Source of the DNA: Betaproteobacteria bacterium | Lineage (GTDB): Bacteria > Pseudomonadota > Gammaproteobacteria > Burkholderiales > SG8-41 | Assembly (NCBI GenBank): GCA_028291945.1 | Contig: JAQGNH010000243.1 | Coordinates: forward strand, 1-33,609 | DNA length: 33,609 bases | Direction: 5' to 3' | Shown: positions 1 through 7,984 of the stretch, piece by piece | Numbering within the stretch: position 1 is the first letter of the stretch | How the letters are laid out: every line of letters starts with the position of its first letter | Notes under the pieces: model-generated | The model's database searches: none | Told to the model about the DNA's origin: nothing | The model's input: the letters and a program-made list of their open reading frames with translations, nothing else | Translations under genes and position numbers: made by a program

Positions 1-2
1 CC

Positions 3-89
3 GCTTGGTATTACCCCGAGCCGAAGGATGCTGCGCGCAATATCGCAGAACGTGTGGCGTTCTGGAAAGGCGTGACGGTCGAACCGTAA
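3..89 (+). CDS. C-terminal end of a DUF427-like protein (partial)
   Basis: Only the last 28 residues are inside the window; the gene begins upstream. The tail reads AWYYPEPKDAARNIAERVAF followed by WKGVTVEP and a TAA stop. The W-Y-Y-P-x-P stretch, the helix and the closing aromatic-rich segment resemble the C-terminus of small DUF427 proteins, whose function is not established. About 100 bp without another gene separate it from Bug1, so it is probably not in the same operon. The assignment rests on a short tail only. Confidence 0.55.
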   Translation, partial: AWYYPEPKDAARNIAERVAFWKGVTVEP

Positions 90-190
90 TCCGTCGCTCG
101 CCGCGGCCGCTCGACACCGCCGCCGCACTGTGAAAAGTCATCAGCTCACAATGCGCCGCTCTAACCGAATAAGAATTCCGAGGAGATCTA

Positions 191-1168
191 ATGAAAGGCC
201 TGTTCTACATGGCGGCCGGCGCTGCGCTCGTCACGCATCTTGCATCTTGTGCGAGCGCATTTGCGCAGCAGCAGAAGTATCCGGTCAAACCCGTGCGCAT
301 CATCGTTCCGTACGCACCCGGTGGCGGCGCAGATGTCGTCGCCCGCGTGATCGCCCAGCGGATGTCAGAGACCGTCCAGCAGCCCGTCGTCGTCGACAAC
401 CGCGCTGGCGGGGGCGGCACGATCGGCTCCGAAACTGCTGTGCGTGCAACGCCGGACGGCTACACGCTCGCGTTCGTATCCGGCGCCTATACGACGATGG
501 CCGCGCTGCACAAGCTGCCCTACGACGCGGTGAAAGACATCACGCCGATCGTGATGGTCGGAGAAGCAAGCTCGATTGCCGTCGTGCATCCGAGCGTTCC
601 GGTGATGACCGTGAAAGAGCTCGTAGCCTATGCGAAAGCGAATCCAGGCAAGCTCAACTACGGCAGCGGCGGTACCGGCGGCTTCTCTCACCTCGTGACC
701 GCGCTGTTCGAGCTGATGGCCGGCGTGCGCATGACACACATTCCATACAAAGGCACGGGTCCTGCGCTCAACGACCTGCTCGGGGGCCAGCTTCAGGTCA
801 TCATCGGCAGCACGCCGTCCACCGCGCCGCACGTGAAGTCCGGAAGGCTGCGCGGCATCGGGGTCACTTCCAAGGTGCGCTCGAGTGCGCTGCCTGACGT
901 GCCGCCGATCGCTGAGACCGTGCCGGGTTACTACGCGCCGCTGCTGTACGGAATGTGGGGGCCGAAAGGTCTGCCCACGGACGTGGTGATGTTCTGGAAT
1001 CGCGAAGTCGCGAAACTCCTGCAGACTCCGCAAATGAAAGAGCGTCTCACGAACGACGGCATCGACGCCGCAGGCGGTGCGCCCGATCAATTCCGCGATG
1101 CGTTGAGGAGCGATGTGGAACGCTGGCAGAAGGTTGTCACGGCGGCGAACATCAAAGCCTCAGACTGA
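191..1168 (+). CDS. Bug1: tripartite tricarboxylate transporter substrate-binding protein (TctC/Bug family)
   Basis: A 325-residue periplasmic solute receptor. Residues 1-25 form a signal peptide ending in A-F-A before QQQKYP. The mature protein starts with the family signature YPVKPVRIIVPYAPGGGADV and continues with VDNRAGGGGTIG, a TPDGYT segment and HIPYKGTGPALNDLLGG. These are the ligand-cradling loops of Bug proteins, which usually bind carboxylates or amino-acid-like acids. The start is set by GAGGAG at about 180-185. The gene stands alone and converges on an M20 amidase gene across a repeat-bearing spacer. No TctA or TctB permease gene is near. The substrate cannot be read from sequence; neighbouring ureide-type enzymes hint at a carbamoyl or acyl amino acid, which is inference. 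Confidence 0.93.
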   Translation: MKGLFYMAAGAALVTHLASCASAFAQQQKYPVKPVRIIVPYAPGGGADVVARVIAQRMSETVQQPVVVDNRAGGGGTIGSETAVRATPDGYTLAFVSGAYTTMAALHKLPYDAVKDITPIVMVGEASSIAVVHPSVPVMTVKELVAYAKANPGKLNYGSGGTGGFSHLVTALFELMAGVRMTHIPYKGTGPALNDLLGGQLQVIIGSTPSTAPHVKSGRLRGIGVTSKVRSSALPDVPPIAETVPGYYAPLLYGMWGPKGLPTDVVMFWNREVAKLLQTPQMKERLTNDGIDAAGGAPDQFRDALRSDVERWQKVVTAANIKASD

Positions 1169-1190
1169 GAGATCAAAAGCAAAAAGCTTT

Positions 1191-1222
1191 CACCAAAAAG
1201 GACACGAAGGACACAAAGGAAA
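1191..1222 (+). repeat. 9-bp-unit repeat, left arm of an inverted pair
   Basis: Purine-rich stretch built on a nine-base unit of the type AAAGGACAC: AAAAAGGAC, ACGAAGGAC, ACAAAGGAA. It matches the reverse complement of 1351-1380 at all but about three of the aligned positions. It lies just after the stop of Bug1 in a convergent spacer. Confidence 0.75.
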
Positions 1223-1350
1223 ACAAGATCAAAAATAATAGGACGTGAAGGCCGCAAAGAAAAAAATCTAACATTCACGGCGCCCGCTAATCAGGGTGAA
1301 AGGCGCGTGCGCGTGTGAAATGAGGACAACTGTAAGTCCTTCTGCTTTGC

Positions 1351-1380
1351 TTTCCTTCGTGTCCTTTGTGTCCTTTGTGG
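1351..1380 (-). repeat. 9-bp-unit repeat, right arm of the inverted pair
   Basis: On the minus strand this reads CCACAAAGGACACAAAGGAC and then ACGAAGGAAA, three nearly identical nine-base units. Together with 1191-1222 it could pair across about 130 bases at the 3' ends of the two converging transcripts. The 230-bp spacer 1169-1398 holds no gene that can be supported. Confidence 0.75.
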
Positions 1381-1398
1381 TCGATGTTGTTGAAGTCG

Positions 1399-2685
1399 TC
1401 AGGACGCCAGGAAGCGCGTCAGGAGCTGCGTGCCGAGCGCGAGGTCGGCAGGATCGAGCGCCTCGTGCGGGTTGTGGCTGCCGTGGGCGTTGCGCACGAA
1501 GATCATCGCTGCCGGATATCCGGCATGCGCAAAATCCTGTGCATCGTGACCGGCGCCGCTGGGAAGCGCGAGCGCGTCGATGCCGAGCTCGCGCGCGACG
1601 TCCGAAAGCTGCGCCTGCAGCGATGCGTCCATGATCGCAGGCGGTGAGATGTTGAACTCGCCGAGCTCGAAGCGTACACGCCTGCGGCGGCCGATCTCGT
1701 CTGCTAGCGCGCGCGTCTTTGCCATCATGTCCTCGAGCGTGCCGAGGTGCTGGCTACGCAAGTCCATGGTGAATGCCGTTTCGCCCGGCACCTTGGTCAG
1801 CGCGTGCGCTTTTGAATCCGTGTAGAGCTTGCCCACGGTGAAGACCAGATCGCCGTTTGCTTTTCGCACCGCTTCCCATTCGCGGTCGAGCTGGTAGCAG
1901 AGCTCCGCTGTGGCGAGCACCGCGTCGCTGCGATATTCATGCGGGACGGCGCCCGAGTGCGTGTATTCCCCTATGCAACGCGCGCTGCGCAATCGCGCAG
2001 ATCCGCGGATCCCGGTGACGATCCCGACAGGAATTGCGCGATTTTCGAGCACGGGTCCCTGCTCGATGTGCAGCTCGATGTAGCCCCGATATCGATCACG
2101 ATCCAGCGCCTGGCGACCGGCCGCAATCGCATCGACGTCGAAACCCGCATCGGCAATGTGCTGGGCGAGCGTCCTGCCGCTGCGACTGTTGATTGCCCCG
2201 TCGAGCTCCGAGCGTGGAAGCATGCCGAGCGCAGCGCGGCTGCCGAGATGTCCGTTGTGACTTCCGGCGAACCAGCTGCTCGCCTCCTCCGCGCGTATAC
2301 CCATTACGGTGATGTCGCGCGCGGGTGAGTGTCCTAATTTTCGCAAAGCGGCGAGGGCAACGAGGCCGGCGATGACGCCCGCCGCTCCATCGAAGTTGCC
2401 GCCCATCGGTACGGAATCGAGGTGTGAGCCCGTGATCCATCCGGGTGCCGAGCGGTCGCTCCCGGCCAGTGTCATGTACAGATTGCCTGCGAAATCGATG
2501 CGGGTTTCGAGGTCGAGATTCTCGGCGGCCTTGCGCAGCAGGTCGTGAGCGAACTGCTCTTTGGGACCGTAGGTTTCGCGACTGACTCCTGCGCGATCGG
2601 CAGTTTCGGTTCTCAGCGTCTCCAGCAATTCGATGCCGAGAGGCATCGCCGCGTCCACTGCTTTCTTCAATGCGTTCGCTTTCAT
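1399..2685 (-). CDS. M20-family Zn-dependent amidase/N-carbamoyl-amino-acid hydrolase
   Basis: A 428-residue cytosolic metallo-hydrolase of the hydantoinase/carbamoylase branch of M20 (allantoate amidohydrolase, HyuC and beta-ureidopropionase relatives). Metal and catalytic residues are visible: GSHLDSVP (His88, Asp90), NFDGAAG (Asp99), the RAEEAS pair (Glu133/134), ELHIEQGP and the C-terminal HGSHNPHE His. Length fits the family (about 410-430). The frame stays open upstream to 2796, but the extra 37 residues are unlike the family, so the ATG at 2683-2685 (MKANALKKAV) is chosen; GAGG lies about 10 bases ahead of it. It is divergent from the PuuE-like gene 120 bp away. It would cleave a ureido, carbamoyl or acyl amide to an amino acid; which one is not visible. 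Confidence 0.88.
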   Translation of the reverse strand: MKANALKKAVDAAMPLGIELLETLRTETADRAGVSRETYGPKEQFAHDLLRKAAENLDLETRIDFAGNLYMTLAGSDRSAPGWITGSHLDSVPMGGNFDGAAGVIAGLVALAALRKLGHSPARDITVMGIRAEEASSWFAGSHNGHLGSRAALGMLPRSELDGAINSRSGRTLAQHIADAGFDVDAIAAGRQALDRDRYRGYIELHIEQGPVLENRAIPVGIVTGIRGSARLRSARCIGEYTHSGAVPHEYRSDAVLATAELCYQLDREWEAVRKANGDLVFTVGKLYTDSKAHALTKVPGETAFTMDLRSQHLGTLEDMMAKTRALADEIGRRRRVRFELGEFNISPPAIMDASLQAQLSDVARELGIDALALPSGAGHDAQDFAHAGYPAAMIFVRNAHGSHNPHEALDPADLALGTQLLTRFLAS

Positions 2686-2805
2686 AGGTGCAAAACCTCG
2701 GTGGGATGAATACGATAATATCAGCGATAGCCCGTGTGCCGCCGCTCGGCGCTCGTCACACCGGAAGACGCCAGCAACAACAACGACCCCCGACAACGGA
2801 GTGCC

Positions 2806-3690
2806 ATGGAACCTCGCGATTACGGCCCTTTTCCTTACACGCCTATCAACCGCCGTCCGCAGCTCAAGTGGCCCAACGGCGCACGCGTCGCGCTATGGGT
2901 GATTCCAAATATCGAATTCTTTTCGTTGAAAAGCCCGCTGCCGGGCCATCCGTGGGAAAAGGCGACGGGCGACGCGCCGACGGTGCGCGCCTGGGGACAG
3001 CGCGATTATGGCAACCGCATCGGCATATTCCGGATCATGGACGTCCTGACGAAGCACGGCATTCGCGCGACGGCCACGGTGAACAGCGCGATTTGCGATC
3101 ATCACCCGCAGATCATCGAGGACGCGGTCAAGCTCGGCTGGGAATTCATGGGCCACAACAAGATGAACGCGACGCGGCTCACCGGGCTCAGTCTCGAGCA
3201 GGAGCGCGAGCTGATCCGCGGTTCCATCGAGCGCTTGCGCGAAGCGACGGGCCGACGGCCGGTGGGGTGGCTTGGCGCAGGTCTCGCCGAAACGTGGAAC
3301 ACCCTCGACATTCTCGCGGACGAAGAATGCCTCTACGTTTCAGACTGGGTGAACGACGACCAGCCCTACCTGATGAACGTCGCCGGCAAGCGCCTCGTGT
3401 ATCTGCCGTACTCGTACGAGATCAACGATTCGCCGCAGCTTTATTACCGCGACCGCTCGATCGACGAATTCGAGACGATGATCAAGCGCCAGTTCGATGT
3501 GCTTTATGCCGAGGGCGAGCAGTCGGCGCGGGTCATGGCGATTTGCCTGCACCCATTCATCATGGGCACCGCGCATCGGATTGGCGGTCTCGATTCCGCG
3601 CTCAAGTACATCTGCTCGCACGCGGGCGTGTGGAAAGCGACGGGCGAAGAGATCGTGCAGGCTTATCTGAAGTCCGGCGCGACGTTCTGA
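2806..3690 (+). CDS. Polysaccharide deacetylase-fold hydrolase, PuuE (allantoinase)-like
   Basis: A 294-residue NodB-fold (TIM-like barrel) hydrolase. Recognisable parts are the N-terminal strand VALWVIPNIEFFSL, the GIRATATVNSAICDHHPQII segment, the EFMGHNKMN loop, GWLGAGLAETWNTLDIL and the C-terminal CLHPFIMGTAHR, which supplies a conserved His. Metal-dependent deacetylases carry H-x3-H in the loop; here it is H-x3-N, closer to the cofactor-independent PuuE allantoinases. The chosen ATG at 2806 has GGAG four bases upstream; an in-frame ATG at 2734 would add a 24-residue unstructured leader. The divergent M20 amidase supports a role in opening a ureide ring or hydrolysing an amide. The exact substrate is unknown. 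Confidence 0.85.
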   Translation: MEPRDYGPFPYTPINRRPQLKWPNGARVALWVIPNIEFFSLKSPLPGHPWEKATGDAPTVRAWGQRDYGNRIGIFRIMDVLTKHGIRATATVNSAICDHHPQIIEDAVKLGWEFMGHNKMNATRLTGLSLEQERELIRGSIERLREATGRRPVGWLGAGLAETWNTLDILADEECLYVSDWVNDDQPYLMNVAGKRLVYLPYSYEINDSPQLYYRDRSIDEFETMIKRQFDVLYAEGEQSARVMAICLHPFIMGTAHRIGGLDSALKYICSHAGVWKATGEEIVQAYLKSGATF

Positions 3691-3748
3691 CCGCCCTCCG
3701 GGAGCAGGCGATCAACGAACAGAGGGAAACCATGTACATCAAAATTGG

Positions 3749-3769
3749 ATTCTGGATCGAGTCCAGAAT
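3749..3769. repeat. Short palindromic repeat (ATTCTGGA hairpin)
   Basis: ATTCTGGA and TCCAGAAT form a perfect 8-bp stem around the loop TCGAG, with GG before and GACGG after. The layout is like the dispersed 'GGATTC...GAATGAC' intergenic palindromes common in proteobacteria. It sits between two converging genes (stops at 3690 and 3792), where it could also act as a bidirectional transcript end, although no T-run follows. Confidence 0.55.
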
Positions 3770-3791
3770 GACGGCGGCGTGGACGCGCACG

Positions 3792-4442
3792 CTACGATTT
3801 TCTGACGTAACGCGCCGCGAGCATGCGGAAGCGGTCGCGCTCATGAGCGCCGAAGCGCTGAGTCCATGCGTCTTCCACAGCGTCTCGCCACTCGGCGCTC
3901 TTCAGTGCCTCGGGCGAAGTGAGATGATAGAGCGCAACATAACGATGCGTGCTCGCAGTAGCGTGGAAAAGTCTCGCTGAGTGTACCTCCGCCACTGTGC
4001 TCACGCGCGGCCGGTGCTCGCTTTCGAACCAATCAATGAAAGCGGCTTCCCTGGCGCCGTCCAGGTTGAACGCCCAAACGAGGAGCGCGCCGGGACTGCG
4101 CGGAGGCAACTCATCGCCTGGCGCAATCTGCTCGCCTTCGAAGCGCAGAAGCTTGATGCATCGCCAGCCGACGCGGTGCGTCCAGGGCGAATTGTTGTCG
4201 TAGCCAATCGCGAGGTAACCGGGGCTGCGCAACACATCGACGCCAGCTAGATCGTATGTCGCGATGGAGCTTCTCGGCCGATCGACTGCCAGCCAGCGCT
4301 GGCAATCGAGAAAACCCGGCACGCGCTGACGCTCCGGTATGTGCTCGGTGTCGTACCAGTCGTGGAACTCGTCTTCGGCCACGGGCGAGTAATCGAAGCA
4401 GGAGAGCAGCAGCCCCATGCGTGTTGACGTTGGTTGTTGCAT
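3792..4442 (-). CDS. Tandem dimeric alpha/beta-barrel (EthD/DUF4286-like) protein
   Basis: A 216-residue cytosolic protein with two related halves. Half one has LLSCFDYSPVAEDEFHDWYD followed by TEHIPERQRVPGF. Half two has LLVWAFNLDGAREAAFIDWF followed by ESEHRPRVSTV. This is the strand - acidic loop - D/EW(F/Y) - EH(I/R)P pattern of ferredoxin-like dimeric barrels such as EthD and DUF4286 proteins. Such proteins often help small-molecule degradation, but no catalytic role can be assigned here. The start could be the ATG at 4442 or the in-frame ATG at 4418. It is divergent from Bug2 with only 50 bp between starts and may share its control region. Confidence 0.75.
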   Translation of the reverse strand: MQQPTSTRMGLLLSCFDYSPVAEDEFHDWYDTEHIPERQRVPGFLDCQRWLAVDRPRSSIATYDLAGVDVLRSPGYLAIGYDNNSPWTHRVGWRCIKLLRFEGEQIAPGDELPPRSPGALLVWAFNLDGAREAAFIDWFESEHRPRVSTVAEVHSARLFHATASTHRYVALYHLTSPEALKSAEWRDAVEDAWTQRFGAHERDRFRMLAARYVRKS

Positions 4443-4461
4443 CGTTGTATTAAAGAGTCCT

Positions 4462-4473
4462 GTTCGATCGAAC
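4462..4473. promoter_or_regulatory. Perfect 12-bp palindrome in a divergent promoter region
   Basis: GTTCGATCGAAC is a perfect inverted repeat centred between the divergent starts of the barrel protein (4442) and Bug2 (4493). Its place in a 50-bp bidirectional region suits a dimeric repressor or activator site. No regulator gene lies nearby to pair with it, so this is inference. Confidence 0.35.
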
Positions 4474-4492
4474 GATATTCCACGAGGTACAC

Positions 4493-5476
4493 ATGCGACG
4501 CAAGCCGATCGCGATGATCGCCTGCAGGCTTGTCAGCGCCGCGGCACTGACGTTCGCTTACTCTGCCGCGGCTGCGGATTATCCTAACAGACCGATTCGC
4601 ATGATCGTCGCGTTTGCACCCGGCGGCGGCACCGACATCACCGGCCGCATTGCGGCGAAAGCCATCGGCGACAATCTCGGTGCACAGGTCGTGGTCGATA
4701 ACCGGCCTGGAGCAGGCGGCAATATCGGAACGGAGATCGTCGCCAAGTCGATACCCGACGGCTATACGCTCGTCACGGCCGGAACCGGAACTCACGCGAT
4801 CAACCCGTGGCTGTACCCGAAGATACCGTACGACGCAGTGAAGGATTTCGACCCGGTCTGCCTTGTCGCGGCCAGTCCGTATCTGATGGTCGTCAACCTC
4901 TCGGTGCCAGCAAAAACGGTGAAGGAGTTGATCGCGCTCGCCAAAGCAACGCCCGACACGATCAACATGGCTTCATCGGGCAGTGGCGGCATGCCGCATC
5001 TGTCCGGCGAGCTCTTCAACATGATGACGGGAATCAAGATGGTGCACGTGCCGTACAAAGGCACCGGCGCCGTGTTTCCAGATCTCATCGGTGGGCGCGT
5101 GCAGGTGACTTTCGGCGACATCGTAGCCACCGTTCCGCACGTCAAAGCTGAAAAGCTGCGCGCGCTGGGTATCACGTCCCCGAATCGGGTATGGTCGCTG
5201 TCCGACATCCCTACGATTGCGGAGAGCGGTGTGCCCGGGTACGACGCGGTCGGCTGGTTCGGCGTCTTCGCACCGGCCGGTACGCCGAAGACCGTCATCA
5301 CCCGGCTCAACGCTGCGATCGTGAATTACGTGAAACAGCCCGACGTCGCGCAGCGTCTTGCAGCACTCGGCGCCGAGGTCGTGGCGAGCACACCCGAGCA
5401 ATTCAGAGTTGTTCAGAACGCCGATCTCGCGCGCTGGGGTAAAGTCGTCAAGCAATCCGGCGCCCGGGTCGAATAG
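4493..5476 (+). CDS. Bug2: TctC/Bug-family periplasmic solute-binding protein
   Basis: A 327-residue receptor with a signal peptide of about 27 residues (RRKP, hydrophobic core, then S-A-A-A-A). The mature start is DYPNRPIRMIVAFAPGGGTD, followed by VDNRPGAGGNIGTE, IPDGYTL, HVPYKGTGAVFPDLIGG and an IAESGVPGYDAVGWFG C-terminal lobe. GAGG in the CACGAGG stretch at 4481-4487 precedes the ATG. It begins the run Bug2 - MmgE/PrpD - Bug3 - NrtS with gaps of 34-48 bp. The PrpD partner suggests a hydroxy-tricarboxylate or related acid as ligand, which is inference. No permease partner is encoded in the window. Confidence 0.93.
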   Translation: MRRKPIAMIACRLVSAAALTFAYSAAAADYPNRPIRMIVAFAPGGGTDITGRIAAKAIGDNLGAQVVVDNRPGAGGNIGTEIVAKSIPDGYTLVTAGTGTHAINPWLYPKIPYDAVKDFDPVCLVAASPYLMVVNLSVPAKTVKELIALAKATPDTINMASSGSGGMPHLSGELFNMMTGIKMVHVPYKGTGAVFPDLIGGRVQVTFGDIVATVPHVKAEKLRALGITSPNRVWSLSDIPTIAESGVPGYDAVGWFGVFAPAGTPKTVITRLNAAIVNYVKQPDVAQRLAALGAEVVASTPEQFRVVQNADLARWGKVVKQSGARVE

Positions 5477-5511
5477 GCGATCGTCGGGCGCGTAGGACGC
5501 AAAGGAGACAC

Positions 5512-6909
5512 ATGGACACGGCGATGCAAGACAACAGCCGCGATGAGAAGGAAGTGGCTGACGGTGTGCGCGCGTTGCTCGACTGGACGGTCAGCGTAAG
5601 GCTCGAAGACATACCCCGTCCGGTCCTGCGCAAAGCTGTCATGGTGATGACGGACAACATGTCCGCGATGATTGCGGCGCGCTCCGAGCCGCAGGTTCAG
5701 CAGGTTCAGCAGCAGTTGCTTCGCGAAGGCACTCATGCGGACGCGACTGTTTTCCTCGGTGGACAGCAGCGTATCGGCCGTATCTCCGCTGCGCTCATCA
5801 ACGGCATTGCGGGAAGCTGGTGTGAGCTCGACGAAGGCTATCGGCTCGCACCCTGCCACGGCGGCCTGTATACGCTCCCCGCCGTGCTCGCAGAAGCCGA
5901 AACATTCGATTTGAGCGTGGCGCAGACCCTGCGTGCCGTAGTGCTGAGCTACGAAGTGATTGCGCGCATCGCGCGGTGCTGGATTTTTCCGCAGCTCACG
6001 TTACATCCTCATCCACAGAACGCAGCCATCGGCGGGGCTGCAGCGTCCGGAATAGCGCGCGGCTTCGACGCGCATACACTCACGGAAGCGGTGACATCGG
6101 CTGCGTCGCTCACGACGGTCGGTCATTTCCGCCACGCAGTCGAAGGCGCATTCGTGCGCAACGTGTGGGCCGCGGTGGGCTGCACAAACGGCATGCGCGC
6201 GGCGGACTGGGCGCCGTGTGGCATCGGCGGCACGCTGAATACGCTGTACTCCGTGTTTACCGAGTTGCTCGGTCAGCAGCCGCAGCCGCAATTTCTCGCG
6301 TCGGACCTCGGGAAGACATGGGCGATCACGCAGGGCTATCACAAGATCCACGGCTGCTGCCAGTCGACGCATTCCGCAGTCGAAGCGATGCTGCTTGCAC
6401 GCAGCCGTATGGGTGGTGATAAAAGACCGGGCGATATCGACCGCATCGAGCTTGAAACGCATCGTCCCGGAATGAGCAACAAGTATCCGCCGACGACACT
6501 GGCTGCGCGCTTTTCCTTCGAGCACGTGGTCGCCGCAACGGCCGTATACGGTGAAGCAGGCGTGGACGCATTCTCGACCGAGGCGCTCGAGCACCCTGAC
6601 GTCGCACGGCTGCGTGAGCGCGTCGAGATCCGTCGGTTCGAGCCCGCGCTGCCGCGTCCTCACGACCGGCCCGCGCGGCTCACTTTGCATTTCAATGACG
6701 GCGAAAAGCTCAGCAGCGAATGCCTGGTTGCCCGCGGCGGCCCGGAGCATCCGTTCGAAGAAGAAGTCATATACGGAAAAGCGCAGCACATCGCGGCGGA
6801 TGTCTATCCCGCTTTCGTACCGACGATGCGCGCGCTTGCCGATCTCGATGAACAGGGCATGCAATCGCGCTGGCGCGACGCAGTCGTTCGGCTGACCGCG
6901 AAAGCGTAG
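5512..6909 (+). CDS. MmgE/PrpD family protein (2-methylcitrate dehydratase-like), copy 1
   Basis: A 465-residue cytosolic protein of the MmgE/PrpD fold: an all-alpha domain with NGIAGSWCELDEGYRLAPCH and the GGAAASGIARGFDAHTLTEA helix pair, then a smaller alpha/beta domain with KIHGCCQSTHSAVEAM and IDRIELETHRPG. Characterised members dehydrate 2-methylcitrate or act on cis-aconitate and citrate-like acids; many orphan copies sit beside Bug genes, as here. A strong AAAGGAGA (about 5500-5507) sets the ATG at 5512. It lies between Bug2 and Bug3, so one of them probably supplies its substrate. The specific reaction is not readable. A second paralogue lies at 26182-27561. Confidence 0.9.
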   Translation: MDTAMQDNSRDEKEVADGVRALLDWTVSVRLEDIPRPVLRKAVMVMTDNMSAMIAARSEPQVQQVQQQLLREGTHADATVFLGGQQRIGRISAALINGIAGSWCELDEGYRLAPCHGGLYTLPAVLAEAETFDLSVAQTLRAVVLSYEVIARIARCWIFPQLTLHPHPQNAAIGGAAASGIARGFDAHTLTEAVTSAASLTTVGHFRHAVEGAFVRNVWAAVGCTNGMRAADWAPCGIGGTLNTLYSVFTELLGQQPQPQFLASDLGKTWAITQGYHKIHGCCQSTHSAVEAMLLARSRMGGDKRPGDIDRIELETHRPGMSNKYPPTTLAARFSFEHVVAATAVYGEAGVDAFSTEALEHPDVARLRERVEIRRFEPALPRPHDRPARLTLHFNDGEKLSSECLVARGGPEHPFEEEVIYGKAQHIAADVYPAFVPTMRALADLDEQGMQSRWRDAVVRLTAKA

Positions 6910-6943
6910 GCGCCTCGAGTCCTGCGCGCTTGGGAGTTTCCTG

Positions 6944-7936
6944 ATGTGCGTTAACGCGATCGGTGCCTCGTGGTTACGCCACGCGATCACGTGCGTCGCG
7001 CTGCTGCTGATCGCAGCGAGCGGTGCATCGGCGCAGGGCTACCCCGTGAAGCCGGTGCGCATCGTCGTCGCTTTCGCAGCCGGCGGCACGACGGACATTC
7101 TCGCTCGAGTGTTCAGCCAGAAACTCGCTGCAGCCACGGGGCACCAGTTCATCGTCGACAATCGTGTCGGCGCAGGCGGCACGATAGGCACCGATATGGT
7201 GGCGAAAGCCGCGCCCGATGGTTATACGATCAAGTTCGGATCGACCAGCTCTCTCGCCGTGAGCCCGAATCTCTATCCGAAACTGCCTTTCGATCTCATG
7301 CGCGATCTCACGCCCGTTGCGCACGTCGCTTCGGCGCCGATCGTGCTCGCGATGCATCCGTCGCTGCCGGTCAAGGACATGCGTGGGCTGATCGCGCTCG
7401 CGAAAACGAAACCGGGCCAGATCAACTTCGCGTCCTCGGGGACGGGCTCATCGCTGCACTTGTGCGGCGAATACCTGAACTATCTGGCGAAAATCAATTT
7501 GACGCACGTGCCTTACAAGGGCATCGGCGTTGCGCTGCCGGACGTCATCTCGGGTCAGGTGCAGTTGATCTTCTCCGACATGGCGCCTTTCGTGCCGTAC
7601 GTGAAAACGGGCAAGCTTCGCGTGCTCGCGGTCACGACTGCTCAACGCTCGCGGCTGTATCCAGAGCTGCCGACGATCGCTGAGTCCGGCGTCCCTGGCT
7701 ACGATCTCGCCGGTTGGTACGGGGTCGTCGCGCCTACCGGCACGCCGCGTCCGATCATCGAGCGCCTGCACGCCGAGTTCACGAAGGCGATGCGCAGTCC
7801 CGACATGGCGGAGCGCTACCTGAGCCTCGGCGTCGAACCGGTGGAAAGCACGCCCGAACAGTTCGGTGCGTATATGCGTGCGGAGCTCGCGAAGTGGGGC
7901 GACATCGTCAAGCGCTCGGGCACCAAGGTCGAATGA
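6944..7936 (+). CDS. Bug3: TctC/Bug-family periplasmic solute-binding protein
   Basis: A 330-residue receptor with a longer signal peptide (about 31 residues, ending in G-A-S-A before QGYPVKP). The first ligand loop reads VVAFAAGGTTDI, differing from the PGGGxD form of the other copies, while the Asp is kept. The VDNRVGAGGTIGTD and HVPYKGIGVALPDVISG segments are regular. GGGAG lies eight bases before the ATG. It follows the MmgE/PrpD gene by 34 bp and is followed by NrtS. Two different Bug receptors flanking one enzyme suggest two related substrates or one duplicated receptor; this is inference. Confidence 0.93.
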   Translation: MCVNAIGASWLRHAITCVALLLIAASGASAQGYPVKPVRIVVAFAAGGTTDILARVFSQKLAAATGHQFIVDNRVGAGGTIGTDMVAKAAPDGYTIKFGSTSSLAVSPNLYPKLPFDLMRDLTPVAHVASAPIVLAMHPSLPVKDMRGLIALAKTKPGQINFASSGTGSSLHLCGEYLNYLAKINLTHVPYKGIGVALPDVISGQVQLIFSDMAPFVPYVKTGKLRVLAVTTAQRSRLYPELPTIAESGVPGYDLAGWYGVVAPTGTPRPIIERLHAEFTKAMRSPDMAERYLSLGVEPVESTPEQFGAYMRAELAKWGDIVKRSGTKVE

Positions 7937-7984
7937 GACAGGGTTCGTCGGACTGGGCCGCCGCACGGGTGGCGCTGAAATAAC

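Noticed and set aside
2688-3980. Plus-strand open frame of 430 codons overlapping the PuuE-like gene in another frame
   Set aside because: The overlapping deacetylase frame has all family motifs; this one is Arg-rich and runs past the real stop.
6001-6990. Minus-strand open frame of 329 codons opposite MmgE/PrpD copy 1
   Set aside because: Shadow of the plus-strand gene, with low-complexity composition and no ribosome site.
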